A stretch of DNA of 64,000 nt from Branchipolynoe longqiensis (lineage: Eukaryota; Annelida; Polychaeta; Phyllodocida; Polynoidae). Location: assembly GCA_030323885.1 (NCBI GenBank), contig CM059193.1, positions 52,976,749 to 53,040,748 on the forward strand. Direction: 5' to 3'. Positions within the stretch are counted from its first letter, which is position 1. Each line of letters begins with the position of its first letter. Below the pieces are notes generated by a model that was given only the letters and a program-made list of their open reading frames with translations, was not told the origin of the DNA and searched no databases. The translations under genes and the position numbers were made by a program. Positions 10,708 to 22,093 of the stretch are shown here, piece after piece.

Positions 10708-12235
10708 ATGGCTACTAAGCGGAGTAAGACAGATGTGCAGCAACAGCTCAGTGAGGAAGAGGGAGTGTCACAAACGCCGACTGGCCAGAGTTCGCCAACT
10801 TCACAGCCACCATTACCTGATTTGGACGCTAGGATGTCTCGGCTGATGACAAAGCTAGAAGAGCTGCTCCCAGAGAAGCAGCCGCCACCAAAACGGACTC
10901 GGCATGTGTTGTCGTCTCAGGAGTAGGACACCAGGCGCGGTGGCCGAATCGGTAGAGCACAGGCCTCGCGTGCGGAAGATCAGGAGTTTACGAGTTTGAT
11001 TCCCAGTCGAGTCAAACCAATGACTTAAAAATTGATACTTGTCGCTTCCTAACCTGGTGCTCGGCATTATTAGGATAGTACAAGGACTGGTTAGCTCTGT
11101 GCCAGGATAATGTGACTGAGTGGGATACCGGGTCATGGTGCAGGCGGCCTGATTTCCCAGTGGGGCAGCACTATAAAATCGCCATGAGTGCGTACTGTCA
11201 CAAGTTGGTACCCGTCCTGATATGACCAGATGTTGCTAGGACGTAAAACAACAACAAACAAACTGGAGTAGGACTGGCAGGATTCTTCAGACCAACCCGA
11301 CTCGTCCATGGACGATGAAGTCGAAGTCGTGTTACCATCTCGCAAACGGAGACATGAAAAGATCAACTCATCTGAGGGAGATGAGTTTACGAGAGCCCGC
11401 AGCAGGCCACGAGGTTCACGGTCAAGGAAATCTAAAAAGAAAATTCCTCGTCTGACAGTATGGCAACCGACTCAGAATCGGATACTGAGTGGGATGGGAA
11501 GTTTGCCCGGATTGGTGGCAAAGTCACCAAAAAAGATTAAGGTTGAACACAAGAACATGTGTAAAACTAAACGAAAATCGCAAGAAGTCCGAACTGTGCT
11601 TGCACACGGTCCATAAGGCAGTTCCAGTTACCTTATTCGCCATTACACTTATTTCTAATAGGATGATGACTGAGAATATTTTCTCTTCCCTGTCGAAGGA
11701 GATGGATGCAGGGCTAGCGATGCTGACTGCTTCCAGTAACTTTTTTACTTATAGACGGTTTGAGAACGTCTATAAGGCAGTCTGCACTGATGCAGGCAAA
11801 GAAGAGCCAAGGTCCAAGAAGATTATGGACAGTGGCGGGAAAGAATATATGCTTTTCCTACCTCCGAAACCCTTTTAGGGTAAGCCACTGGATTAGGGGA
11901 AGATGTTTGGAAATTGTGGCAAGATATGGATGCCAAGAAAATGCCCGAAACCTTGACCCGTTCTAAGAAAGTCCGCCAGGATTTTTCAACACCGAAAGTT
12001 CGGCCAACGCGGATGATTCGGCACGGGCTACAATTTGTCAAGCTCGAGGGCGGGGACAGCGTATGGTTGTTAAGACAACAACCGTCCCTTCAGGAGAGAC
12101 CTCCGCACACAGAAACTGTTCTGTCGCCCAGGGAACAAGTAGAGGTGGCAACCCAAACATCCATAGCCACGGAAACACCGGTAAGCAAGAAGCTGGCAAT
12201 ATTAAAAATTGTTTGGAGGAATGGAACTTAATTAC
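10708..12235 (+). pseudogene. DIRS copy A ORF1 (Gag-like) remnant
   Basis: It starts ATGGCTACTAAGCGG (MATKRSKTDVQQ), as in copies B and C. It is interrupted at 10930 by a SINE, resumes at about 11275 (SSMDDEVEVVLPSRKRR, then GDEFTRARSR), and continues in shifting frames through the conserved core (VHKAVPVTLFAI, FENVYKAVCTDAGKEE, EYMLFLPPKPF) to about 12235. The glycine/arginine-rich tail is largely lost. At least three frameshifts are present, and it is non-functional. Confidence 0.85.
10930..11262 (+). mobile_element. tRNA-derived SINE, family 1, inserted in DIRS copy A
   Basis: The head has an A-box-like tggccgaatcggtagagc and a B-box-like gagtttgattccc. The body contains accaatgacttaaaaattgatacttgt and ggacaaggactggttagc-type phrases, and the tail is tgttgctaggacgtaaaacaa with a CAA-rich end. 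It is flanked by an exact 10-bp target duplication ggagtaggac (10920-10929 and 11265-11274). It splits the Gag-like ORF1, so it is younger than copy A. The same family recurs at 16.2, 17.8, 33.3, 35.9, 46.6, 55.9 and 56.7 kb. Confidence 0.92.
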
Positions 12236-13420
12236 TGATAATTTAACAGTTTGAGTAGTGTGAACGGAATATGTATTCCCTTCACGCAAATACCTGTACA
12301 GGAAACGTTTCTTTTTCAATATCAATTTGATTAAAACGAGATGGAGGGACTGGATTACCAGGTGCAAGATTTTTGTGATAACGGTATTATAGAACCGGTA
12401 AATCATACAAAAGGCCAATTAGTTGGATTAACATTTTTTTAATATTCCCTCTCAAAACAGCCAGAGATTTTATTGCGAAGAATTCCTGGTTAGCTAGTGA
12501 GGATTTTAAAGATGCGTACTACACGATTCCAATTTATAAATTGGATAGAAAATGTTTCACGGTTTATTTGGAACAATGAACGTTACAAATTCACCTGTTT
12601 GCCGAATGGGTTAGCTTGTGCCCCTCGCTTGTTTACAAAGTTGCTTAAAAACAAAGTTTTTAAATTTGTGAGATGTTCACCAAATTGGGATTTTACAGCC
12701 ATGATAAGAAGTCAGTTGTCATTCCAACAAGAGAATTAATATGTTTGGGTTTTTATTAGACACAAACATGACAGTAGCTCTAACTGACCAAAATTTAGAT
12801 AAGTTTATCCACATGGTTAATCAGTTATTACAAATAATTAGCCCAAGAATTAGACAAGTTGCTATTCTTATTAGAATTATGATAGCTTAGGCACTGGCAA
12901 TACTATCATATTAAATCGCTAGAGATAGATAAAGAATTTAGAGTTGGTCCGCACTAAATATAATTTTGAACGAAAAATTATTTTTTCACCAGAAAGCCTA
13001 GCAGATATTTATTGATGGTTGGAGAATTTTCATTCTTCACCAAACCCAATTCGAATGGGTGAACCCAATATGATGGTTACGGCATAGGACATCAGGCAAC
13101 AGAAGGCAGATGGCTCGAAAATGAGATTTCACATCACATTAATGTTTTTAGAACTTAGAGCAGTTTATTTAGGGTTACCTAAATACCACATCATAATTTT
13201 GACAGATAATACAACAGCCATGGCCTATATGGGTAACATGGGAGGGACAAAGTCCAAACTGTGTAATAGGTTAGCAAAGCTAATTTGGAATTGGGCTCAA
13301 GACAGGGGCATATGGCTAACAGTAGCTCATATACCAGGCAGTCAGAACATTTGGCAGACGGGAAAAGTCGCAAATTTCATGATCATTTGGAATGGGCGTT
13401 AAACGACAACATTTTGAACA
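12236..13420 (+). pseudogene. DIRS copy A ORF2 (RT-RNase H) remnant
   Basis: Recognisable pieces are VSRFIWNNERYKFTC and LPNGLACAPRLFTKLL of the reverse transcriptase (12497-12650), then RNase H with LELRAVYLGLPKYH, ILTDNTTAMAYMGNMGGT, and WLTVAHIPGSQN (13121-13350). The YIDD catalytic region is missing (the frame jumps from the FTKLL area to CSPNWDFTAMIRS). Many stops and indels occur. By alignment with copy D, the order and spacing fit a decayed ORF2. Confidence 0.85.
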
Positions 13421-13479
13421 AATTTGTCAAAAATAGGGACGTCCACAAGTAGACTTGTGCACATCACGAAACAACTTTA

Positions 13480-13720
13480 ATATACCAGGTATTTAAAGAA
13501 ATGGGGATTAACGCAACAAGGTGTGAATTATTTATTGGTTTACCAAGAATATTTGGACAAACAGTTGTTAAATAACAGGTGATACACTGGTTCCTAAGAT
13601 CAGTGTATGAACGAAATCCACTTAAGCCCGAATATAGTTGGTTTTGGGATGTTTCAGTTGTATTTAAGTCCTGGCCTAGCAAATTTCATCTAGAAATTAA
13701 GCAGCTTACTCACCACCTAA
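13480..13720 (+). pseudogene. DIRS copy A ORF3 (tyrosine recombinase) remnant
   Basis: A short relic with IHWFLRSVYERNPLKPEYSW and FWDVSVVFKSWPS, corresponding to residues about 192-227 of the intact ORF3 in copy D. The catalytic domain (GHRGQ, HSTRG, HAGW, HYN) is absent. Sequence passes directly into the 3' non-coding end, so an internal deletion removed it. Confidence 0.8.
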
Positions 13721-13851
13721 CAAGCCAGGTGAGAAAGTTTCAAGTATACTTTTTTGTTAAATACTAATGTATACTGAATTGAAATGAATTGTGATATGAT
13801 AATCATGTTTTGATTTGAAATGAATGATGGATAAAAATGAATTTACGTAAA

Positions 13852-14215
13852 GTCTCCCTAGCCTGAGGCTAGCTAGAGGCTTAGTACCGAGGTAAAATAG
13901 CATAGTTATACAAATCTTACCTGGATACAGATGATGGATAACTGTTGTTTTCCCGAGATACAAGCTCGAATAGATGTGGGCTAGGGCCACCCTCCACACC
14001 CTGCCACGTCTATCATGTTTGCTTGTGCCAAGACGAAAACATTAAAGTATCCATTTGAGTTTAAGATCATTCTTATCCTGAATAAGTATGTAAAGATTGC
14101 TGAACCAGATGTGCTTACCTCTCCCTAGCCCACGTCTATCCGAGGCTTGTACCTCGGGAAAACAACAGTTATCCATCATCTGTACCCAGGTAAGATTCGT
14201 ATAACTATACTATTT
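13852..14215. repeat. Right ITR plus palindromic tail of DIRS copy A
   Basis: The inverted copy of the left ITR (13852-13899) is followed by a near-perfect inverted repeat. The left arm begins tagttatacaaatcttacc and runs to gtgggctaggg (13897-13986). The right arm is its reverse complement (about 14124-14213). The spacer contains an inverted copy of the sequence just inside the left ITR of this copy (tagg-taagcacat and ggttcagcaat). The same structure follows copies B, C and D. Confidence 0.85.
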
Positions 14216-16169
14216 ATATATAAATAAACATGATATATTTATAGAACCATATATATATATGATATGCCAAAATAGACAACCCAGTCCTTGAAATCGGTAT
14301 ACTGTTTGGTTTAATTAATTAATTTGTTAAAAGGGGGAAAAAAGTGGAGCGAGCCAAATGTTCTGGCTGGTATTAATTAGGTGATTTTAATGGAGATAAA
14401 TACTGTGTACAATGCACTTTCAAGGAACTTGTTCTGTCATATCCTTTATTGTACGGGATGTCATGTGCTTTCAAATATTTATATTTTTACTTTTTGTTAA
14501 AAGGCTTTTTATTAGCAGTAGCTAAAGCTGCATAGTCTAATGAAAGCATACAACATTCAAAAGGATGCCTACATTTGATCTTACATATCTAACATATATA
14601 TACTGGTGCACTTATTAAACATTTGTTCCTGCATACAAGGGAATCGAGTTAATTGTTTTGAATCTGCTACTGTTGAAACCTATCGTGCTGGATTTGTTAA
14701 ATGCACGCCAAAATTAATTAGGTATGGTTTCACTTCAAATAACTATAAAAAAAGTTAATCATTCATAATACATCACTTCAAACTAAAGTAATGTAGATTA
14801 TAACAATCAACCTAATATATTTCTCTAAAAATATCTTTTTTTTAAAGCAAAAATTAAAAAGCATCGGAAGATGCAACTTTTAACACATACCAATTGATGA
14901 TCCACCTACGATGAGTAGTGTTTCCTCCCTTCTTGAAGACCTTAGGCAATAGTGCGCAATAGCTGGGGTTTCACTTTAAAACTTGAGCCCCCCCCCCCCC
15001 ATCTCTCCAACCCCCGTTCATCTATTAGTTACTGAATTTCGTTTAATTATTGAAGGTGCCGTGTAATTTGCAGTCGCCGAATGGCGACTTCATTTCGAAT
15101 AATTTAGTTTAAGTTCCAATGTAAGCTTAATATTTAGTTTAAAATTCCAATACTGTTTCTTCTCTGTTGCTGTATAGACGTAGAGCTGCATAGTCCGTTG
15201 AAAGCATCATCCTTAACACATGAGTAGATTTGATCCTACATATCTAACATATAGACTGGTGCACTTATTGTTCCCTTCTGTGCAGCAACAAATGCTTACT
15301 AAGTCAATATCGTTAAACCAGTTATTGATGAAGCCTATGGTGTCAGAACCTTGCTGTGAACAATGTAACATATTTTATTTTATATTAATTTAGCACTTTT
15401 TCACCTCAAATATCTTAGAGGTTAGCCATTTATAATAAAAGTAACTTCAAACTAAAGTATGGTAGATTATAATGATAATGTATAACTAATATATTTATTA
15501 CACAACAGAATACAATAGCTCAAAAGCATCGGACGATGAAACTTTAAAACATTTCCAATGTCCATTGTTATTTAAAATCTTCGCAGTTCTATCCGTTTAG
15601 GATTGCATCATTAGCTTATATAGCTTTTCTGGAATAAATATATTTGACTGACTCTTCTATCCCCTCTTGCCCTCACCTCACCTCACCCCCCCCCCCCCCC
15701 CCCCCCCCCCCCCTCACCACCACACACGTACATGATGTATGATTGAAGTATCATTGTCCATATGGCTAGCGTAAGGCTTACACGAGTAATTCACATCGTT
15801 TGGTGGTGATTCAGGCTTGTACGCGCTTTGCCGCCATGATTTGGAGGGTAATTGATTTAAATGATCCTCCTAGATAGATTGTGTCCTTAAGCAAAGAGTT
15901 ATATAGCAAGCAATGGCGTGCACAACGCACACTTTAAATGATAGACATGGTTTGTTCATATTGCTTTGTCTCGCCATAGCTATTGGCTTTGTTGCCGACA
16001 TGGCATAAAATCATCATCACTCGCTTGTATTGATTTGCTTCCAAAGACTTCCTTATTTTGTGTGTGTGTTTTTGCCTTTCTTGGTACATTCGTTGATTAA
16101 TTAAGCAGAGTAAATTTCAACTACGGACAATTGGTTTTTCTCATTACACTGCTCCTTTCACTATCCTAG
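14216..16169. other. Non-coding spacer with ~650-bp direct repeat
   Basis: No gene is seen. Two diverged direct copies of a block lie at 14515-15165 and 15170-15600, each with gctgcatagtc, acatatctaacatata, tggtgcacttatt, aaactaaagta and aagcatcggaagatg in order. A third partial copy of the last section is at 21630-21720. A poly-C tract of about 30 bases lies at 15684-15713 and a shorter one at 14988-15000. Confidence 0.6.
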
Positions 16170-16290
16170 TAATGCCTAGCCACAGTGGTCGCATCTATCA
16201 ATTTTCAAGTCATTGATTTAACTCATCCTGTGTTCGAACCTATGACCTGGTGCATGGGAAGTGAGCGCTCATCTCATTTGGCCATCGACC
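16170..16290 (-). mobile_element. SINE family 1 fragment (tRNA-like head)
   Basis: The reverse strand shows the head of the family: a B-box-like motif (reverse complement of gttcgaacctatgac) and the aatgacttgaaaattgat phrase that follows it in complete copies. The tail is missing. Confidence 0.7.
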
Positions 16291-17800
16291 CTTCCAAATC
16301 TAATCAAATTAAAATTATAGTGAGACTTATTATATATATAACGCAATGAATCGTTAATTCACTGATTATACCCAGTTGAACATTAGGAACCTTCAAGTAA
16401 GGAAGGTCTGCCTACACTGATCGATTACATGTGGTGGTACTGTAAAGCTATAAGTGTTTTTTGGTGGATTTAAAACCCCACACAGAATTGAGTGTGAATG
16501 AATAAGACAGTTGAGAAGGAAATAAGAAGGCAGTTATATAATAGAAGAGTCAACGGTATTGGCCGTCAGTATATTTTATATGTAGGTTGTACATAGGCTG
16601 TTAGCTATAGTCAAGTTTGTGGTAGAGAAGGTAGTATGCAAGATAGAGATTACAAGGGCAGGATATGTGCCCTATAAACTGATATATTGGGGCGAGGGGG
16701 TAGAAAAGAAAGAAAGACTGAAAGAGAAAGAAAAGGAAAGCAAGGAAAAGCAAAAGGGATCTGGGGATGGGGAGAGAGACTGATGGCATTTGTTAATTGT
16801 ATCCCATTTTGCTTACTTTTATCCACTACAAAATCGAGCGGGGATGCTTTAGTTACTTCTCATTTATATTTATATATTAACTAATTTATTGCTGCCATAA
16901 CATGGCAGGGTGTGTCATTTTCGATATGGCCGTGAACAACAGTACCTGTCTTCAATGGACTCCGCATCTAGACCAATGGTGTCCTGACATAGCAGGTGTC
17001 CTGTCATCGGAGTGACAATCAAATGAAACAAAAAGCAGTTTGTACATCGATAAATTGTCCGCACAATGTCAGGGAGGGAGGGGTTTGCGGATCACGGGTC
17101 GCTGAAGACAGGTGCGACTGTATGTAGGTTTCCTTTTCTGTGTGTGTGAGTGTGGGTGTAAATTTGCAATATAACCTTCATCACCATTGTCGGTGCATGA
17201 AGATGTACGGTAATTTATGTGGTTCCTATGAACAAAATATTAAACAAAAACGCGCCCTTTAGCCGCATAAATGGAAGGAACGCTGTCTTGTCATAATATA
17301 AGATCCAGCATAATAGGTCCAGCGTCTAAAAAACAGAAAGTGAAAGTTTGTATCTTCTCTTGCAGATTCCGGGTTATGAACTTTGGTTAGAATGCTGAAT
17401 TCGAGTGTTAGTTTATGTCAGCGGATTGGACACTTGGAGATCATAGTTGCGGTATCCATGATCGATATCGAAGCTGTGTGCTCTCCTTTGATAGCTTATC
17501 ACTTGCACATGAAATAACCAACTATTTATCTCGTGTCTTGTTTGTCAGTAAGCTGTCCTGGAAGTGTATAAACATTATAACTACTACTACTGACTATTAT
17601 ACTAATATTACTGGTTGGATGATCAGGCACATTTATATGAGAAATCGTTTTCATTTCAATTAAATACTAGTCTTTTCATTGAAGTGATTGCATTGAAGAA
17701 AATTGAGCGCGGTTTGCGAGGCGTATTGACTTCATAGCGACAGATTGTTATGTAATTATATAATAACTACTTGGTGGGATTAATTGATTAGATTCCCACG
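16291..17800. other. Non-coding spacer
   Basis: AT-rich with a purine-rich patch (gaaagaaagactgaaagagaaag, 16700-16770) that yields short Lys/Glu-rich ORFs. Nothing resembling an exon, RNA gene or known repeat was recognised. Confidence 0.5.
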
Positions 17801-17804
17801 TCCT

Positions 17805-18075
17805 TGCAACATCTGAGGTCATATCAGACAGGTGAATACGACTTGTGACTGCACTTGTGGCTTTATAGTGTTGTGTAACCAGCACCATGATATAATATCT
17901 GACCCAGTCACATTACTCTGATATTGTGCTTACATGTACTTCTCTTAACCTAGTAATGTATAGCACCAGGCAAAGTCATGACAAGTATACATTTTTTAAA
18001 GTCTGTTCACTCGACTGTGGATCGAACCCACGACCTGTATGGAGAGTGGGTGCTCTAACCACTAGATTACCCCTT
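17805..18075 (-). mobile_element. tRNA-derived SINE, family 1
   Basis: In reverse orientation it has the tRNA-like head (ggtcgtgggttcgatccac read on the minus strand, near 18010-18070), the gcctggtgctatacattac body region, and the tail with cctgatatgacctcagatgttgc (17810-17840). It is diverged from the copy at 10.9 kb but collinear with it. Confidence 0.8.
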
Positions 18076-18250
18076 CTGGTTCCACTAAGCCACCCCTTTC
18101 AGTTTCTATTCAGTTATCCCTTCCTGTTCCACTAGGTTACCCTATCTGGTTGCATTAGGTTACCCCTTCCGGTTCTACTAGGTCACCTTTTCCGGTTCCA
18201 TTAGGTCGTCCCTCCCGCTTCCACTGGATCACCCCTTCCGGTTGTACTCA
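18066..18250. repeat. 30-bp minisatellite, about 6-7 units
   Basis: Units such as ccccttccggttctactaggtca repeat at about 30-bp spacing with substitutions. It begins at the A-box end of the adjacent SINE head (ccactagattacccc), so it probably grew by slippage from the SINE terminus. Confidence 0.85.
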
Positions 18251-19097
18251 GTGTGAAATTTCGGTACTGAGGGTGGCGGCCTCCTCACCACTCCCCCACT
18301 CTCTTCTCCCTTCACCCCACCTCTACCCCGTCACAACGACAGTAACACCTGATATCAGCTCTATGCTTTCAAAACAGTTGCCGTGTCTCTAAAAATGTAA
18401 TTCCAGCTGCTATTAACACATTCATAGCGCGTGATTAAAACCTATTGAGTTAATCTTTCTCGACAGTGGAATAATTCTTCATAAGTTATGACTACAGATC
18501 CACAACAATGATAACACTGAGACAGCCCATCGATTAGATAAGGATCCCAGTGGTTTTCCCCATTATCTTCTTCGGGTTAGCTTTTAGAATATCCGAATGC
18601 TTACAGATCTGGACAATTTCTTATATTTGAATTGAATGTAACCATAACTGAGTAGGATGTATATTTGTTTTAGGGGGAAGGTCTAATAATTCTTTGACAT
18701 TGCCGCACCTATACATGGAAATATTTACGCTATGCCAGTTAATAATAATAATAAGGCATTCCCCTGTCACTTTAATTGAGCAACAAAACTTGAGTTTCTT
18801 TTTTGTTTGCTAAATACCTTAATGTAGAGTAAATGTATCAGGTTTCAAGCAAGCAAATTGCTGACGCGTATTATGCGCCAAGCATGATACTGTAATCACA
18901 TTAAGATGTTCATGATGTATTAACTGTAATGGGGTTCTGTCTACAGCGCAGATGTTGTGTTCGCGTGTCAGAGACTTCATATCAAGAGAATGGTGTGGTG
19001 TGGTGTGTATGAGAGGATGCAAGTTGATGTCTACTTTTTAATATAAACCTTTTTGATATTGTACATTCGTGTTGTGTTATTTCTTCTTCTGACACTA
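18251..19097. other. Non-coding spacer
   Basis: No supported gene, RNA or repeat family was seen. Short ORFs here lack any recognisable motif. Confidence 0.5.
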
Positions 19098-19103
19098 CAC
19101 AAT

Positions 19104-19439
19104 CAGACCTGCCTACCTATATAATTTTTGCGAATTTTGTATAGTCTTAAGCCAGAATACGCCGAATTATAATTTTGTATGCTAAACAAATTGGAAAGTA
19201 GAAATCTTATATATGTTTTAGAGTAGTTTTTCCTCCCATTGGAGTACCCAAACAGGAAATTCGGAGTAGGCAAGATCTGCCCATGGATACTAATTTTGCA
19301 GTTTTAAATCGGAGTATACGTCAAATTAAAATTTGGTATGCCAAAATAATTTGGAAAGTACATAATTTGTTGTTGGAAAGTTCACAATTTTTGTTTTACT
19401 GGAGTACCCAAAAAGAAAAAAATTAGGTAGGCAGGTCTG
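19104..19439. mobile_element. 336-bp MITE with 6-bp target duplication
   Basis: Terminal inverted repeats cagacctgcctacctat (left) and attaggtaggcaggtctg (right) are flanked by the direct repeat cacaat at 19098-19103 and 19440-19445. The interior has two related halves, each with gaattataattttgtatgc-like text and a ggagtaccca phrase. No ORF is present. The superfamily is not assigned. Confidence 0.85.
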
Positions 19440-19445
19440 CACAAT

Positions 19446-19900
19446 ATGTAGTTATTATTGAATATTTTATTTAATCTGTTAGAAATGGATACTTCATACT
19501 ATGACAAATTGCACTATAATTCGACAGCTGTGGTTGGGCACTGAGTCTTGATTGATAAACGTGGAGGAAACGCGCCACAACCATAACATTTTCCACATGC
19601 TATATATAATCAGTGTAGGTATTTACTAGATACCAACCTATTGATTTGCATATTTACTATATATATATATATATTTTTTTTTTTTTTAGAAAGAAGGAAA
19701 CAAAATGTTTAAAGCGAACCTGTATAGGCCGCTGAGACTGGAACTGTACTCCAATAAATGCTCTCCAAGCACAACCTTGCTTAATTTTTATGTTTATAGA
19801 ACCAAATATGTGTGGGGAGAGTAATGGACCCACTGCCCTAGAAGTGGGTCAGTGCTGAGGTCAGGGAGGGGGGGGGTCTGAGGCTAGGACTAGCTGGCAG
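19446..19900. other. Non-coding spacer
   Basis: AT-rich, with a TATA/poly-T tract at 19655-19690. No gene was recognised. Confidence 0.5.
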
Positions 19901-19904
19901 CTAG

Positions 19905-20200
19905 TGTTTTGAAAAGAGCGGAGTGGGGGGGGGGGGGGGAGAGTAAAACAGATTTTCAAGTAGTTCCAACAGAAAATATATTTGCTTTAATGTAAAATAT
20001 GCTAGTACAATTAAATTGCATAATTCAATCAGAAGCACATATAGAAGGAAAACGTTTTTTGTTGTTGAATGTAAAAAGGGTTTGGACTGTATGGGGTTTG
20101 AACCCACAACACCAAACAACTTCAGATAACACCCTAAACACTAGACTACAGAGACCACATGTTGTTGGTTGTCTCAGTTCAGGCTATTTGTATATATGAC
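19905..20200 (-). mobile_element. SINE-like repeat, family 3
   Basis: On the minus strand it has a tRNA-like head (gtttagggtgttatctgaag, then tgtgggttcaaacccc). A conserved body follows: ttacattcaacaacaaaaaa, a run ending ttctatatgtgc, aattatgcaatttaattgt, tttacattaaagcaaat and the tctccc run. Other copies are at 20.6-20.9, 21.7-22.05 plus 24.2-24.3, and 31.5-31.85 kb. A 17-base G run lies at 19925. Confidence 0.75.
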
Positions 20201-20229
20201 GGCACATATACAAGATGTATGTATGTATG

Positions 20230-20535
20230 TTGGTGTTCTCTGTGGCAGAGTGGTTAGAGTGACTTTTTTCTAGGTCGGACTCATAATCTGAAGGTCTGTG
20301 GTTCGACTCCCCGTGCCATCCCCCCCCAACCTCTGCCAATTTGGATTTCCACTGCTGTGTATAACTTACAGCGTCATCAAAGGCTGGTTGCTCTCATACC
20401 ATGTCTATGTGGTGTGGGAGGTTAAAAATCTGTTGGATCAGAAAAAGTGTAGGCTTGGGCTTTCTATCGACAAACTGTGTAATGGCGAAAACAAGTTTAT
20501 TCAGACTTATCCATGATAGGCAGTATAAATCGAAA
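20230..20535 (+). mobile_element. tRNA-derived SINE, family 2
   Basis: The tRNA-like head is ggtgttctctgtggcagagtggttagagtg (A box) followed by tgtggttcgactcccc (B box). The body includes ctctgccaatttggatttccac, ataacttacagcgtcatcaaagg and ggctttctatcgacaaactgtg. It is collinear with copies at 49.86-50.16 kb (minus) and 63.71-64.0 kb (plus). Confidence 0.9.
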
Positions 20536-20594
20536 AGAAAAGAAATGTATGTAGGTATGTATACTAATATACAAATAGCCTGAACTGAGAAAAC

Positions 20595-20945
20595 TAAATG
20601 TATGTGGCCTCTGTCTGTAGTCTTGTGGTTACGGTGTTGAGCTTGAAATCTGAAGTTGTTTGGTCTTGTGGGTTCAAACCCCATATAGTTTACTACTTTT
20701 TACATTCAACAACAAAAAAACGTTTCCCTTCTATATGTGTTTCTGATTGAATCATGCAAGTCGTCAGAATTTCAAATAGAACACCGTGAGTGGAGTCAAC
20801 AGATACATGTGCCGTGTGCAAAACAACCCGACCCCAGTAACCCACCTCTTGGCTGGGGTTTGCAAGGAGCGATGACGTCACATTTGCGCTGGTACCGTCC
20901 TGCAGGATAACAGCCACCGGTACCAGTCATACATATATTTTTGGT
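20595..20945 (+). mobile_element. SINE-like repeat, family 3
   Basis: The head contains gtagtcttgtggttacggtgttg and cttgtgggttcaaacccc (B box). The body is tacattcaacaacaaaaaaacg, ttctgattgaatcatgcaa. It is a head-to-head neighbour of the copy at 19.9-20.2 kb, with the family 2 SINE between them. Confidence 0.75.
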
Positions 20946-21719
20946 AATAACATAGATTAATGAAAAGGAAATATCACTAAACTATGCCATCATAAAAATA
21001 TTTAAATCATATTTTGCTGTAATTATATCGGCTATTAAAAAACAAATAAAAGGACCACCATTTTTGCCACCTGAGCATGGAGAAGCGTATTCGATTATTC
21101 GACCCGAGTCTGCAGGATGTGCGTATGTGGCAAAAAGTGGCTCGGGTGACCAGAGTCGATTAATCGATTCCGCCCCTATTGTCAATACACCATCTGTCAC
21201 ATGACCAATCTGGGTCACTCTACACCACCAAGTGGCAAAGTTCAGTACTAAGCATGCACCACCCTGTGGCACAAATTAGAAATATTCCGAGTTCATTTGT
21301 TTTCCCGAAGAGGTACCCGTTCACTTAAAAATAAAATTTCAGAACCATGCAATACATATTCACTGAATGCGTGCTACTTTCATTGGACTGGAATTGTACA
21401 CACTTACTACTACAGCTGATATTTCTTTTATAAAATGTATAATACATTTAGTATCAAAAAGGATTTGCATGCATTTACTATTACAACTGATAGTAGTTTC
21501 ATTTATGTATCGACAAAGGAATAGTACTGTATGGCTGGAAGATCAATGCTCTGGCGCTGACAAGAGATATTATTCGATGAATAAAATACACCTTAGTAAA
21601 AAATAGAACCTTTGCTCCCTCCTTGAAACAAAAGTAAATTAGATTATAATGATCAATCTAATGTATTAATCTCAGAAAATTGCAGAAACTCAAAACCATC
21701 GGACTATGTAACTTTAAAG
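20946..21719. other. Dispersed repeat, no gene
   Basis: Positions 21185-21315 (gtcacatgaccaatctgggtcactctacacc, ccaccctgtggcacaaattag, tgttttcccgaa) recur inverted at 31360-31490. The 3' piece of the 14.5-15.6 kb repeat recurs at 21630-21720. No coding evidence is seen. Confidence 0.6.
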
Positions 21720-22053
21720 GGAACCGGTATAGGCTGCAGAGACTGGAACTGTACTCCGACAAATGCTCTCCAAGCACACATTTTCAGTTTGTGTAACTGA
21801 ATATGTGGGGTGAGTATTGGATCCACTGCACCAGAAGTGGATCAGTGCTGAGGCTGGGACTGTAGCTGGCAGCTGTTTAGAAAATGGATGGGTGAGTGGA
21901 GAGAAGGGAGAGTAAAACTGAGGTAGTTCAAACAGGAAATACATTTGCTTTAATGTAAAATTTATGTTAGTACAATTACATTGCATAATTCAATCAGAAT
22001 CATATAGAAGGAAACGTTTTTTTGTTGTTGAATGTAAAAGATTTTGGACTGTA
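21720..22053 (-). mobile_element. SINE-like repeat family 3, part one (split by insertion)
   Basis: The body of family 3 in minus orientation ends at attttggactgTA (22052-22053), where the 2.1-kb inverted-repeat element begins. The missing head resumes at 24192 with TAtggggtttaaaccca. Compare the uninterrupted copy at 20.1 kb. Confidence 0.85.
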
Positions 22054-22093
22054 CCCAGATAGCACACAGCCGTCGGCCCGACGTCGGCTATTG

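Larger units (their letters stand above)
8986..14215 (+). mobile_element. DIRS-like retrotransposon copy A (decayed)
   Basis: The left inverted terminal repeat (ITR) attttacctcggtactaag begins at 8986. Its inverse, ending cttagtaccgaggtaaaat, is at 13852-13899, and a palindromic tail runs to 14215. Between them are a long leader, remnants of the Gag-like ORF1, reverse transcriptase, RNase H and the N-terminal part of a tyrosine recombinase, in the same order as copies B, C and D. All ORFs are broken and the catalytic half of the recombinase is missing (direct join from the LEIKQLTHHLT region to the 3' end). A SINE interrupts ORF1. Confidence 0.9.

Noticed and set aside
20280..20310. Genuine tRNA genes at SINE heads (also 44.7, 49.9, 56.2 and 63.7 kb)
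   Set aside because: A and B boxes are present, but cloverleaf stems do not close and each is followed by a conserved SINE body.
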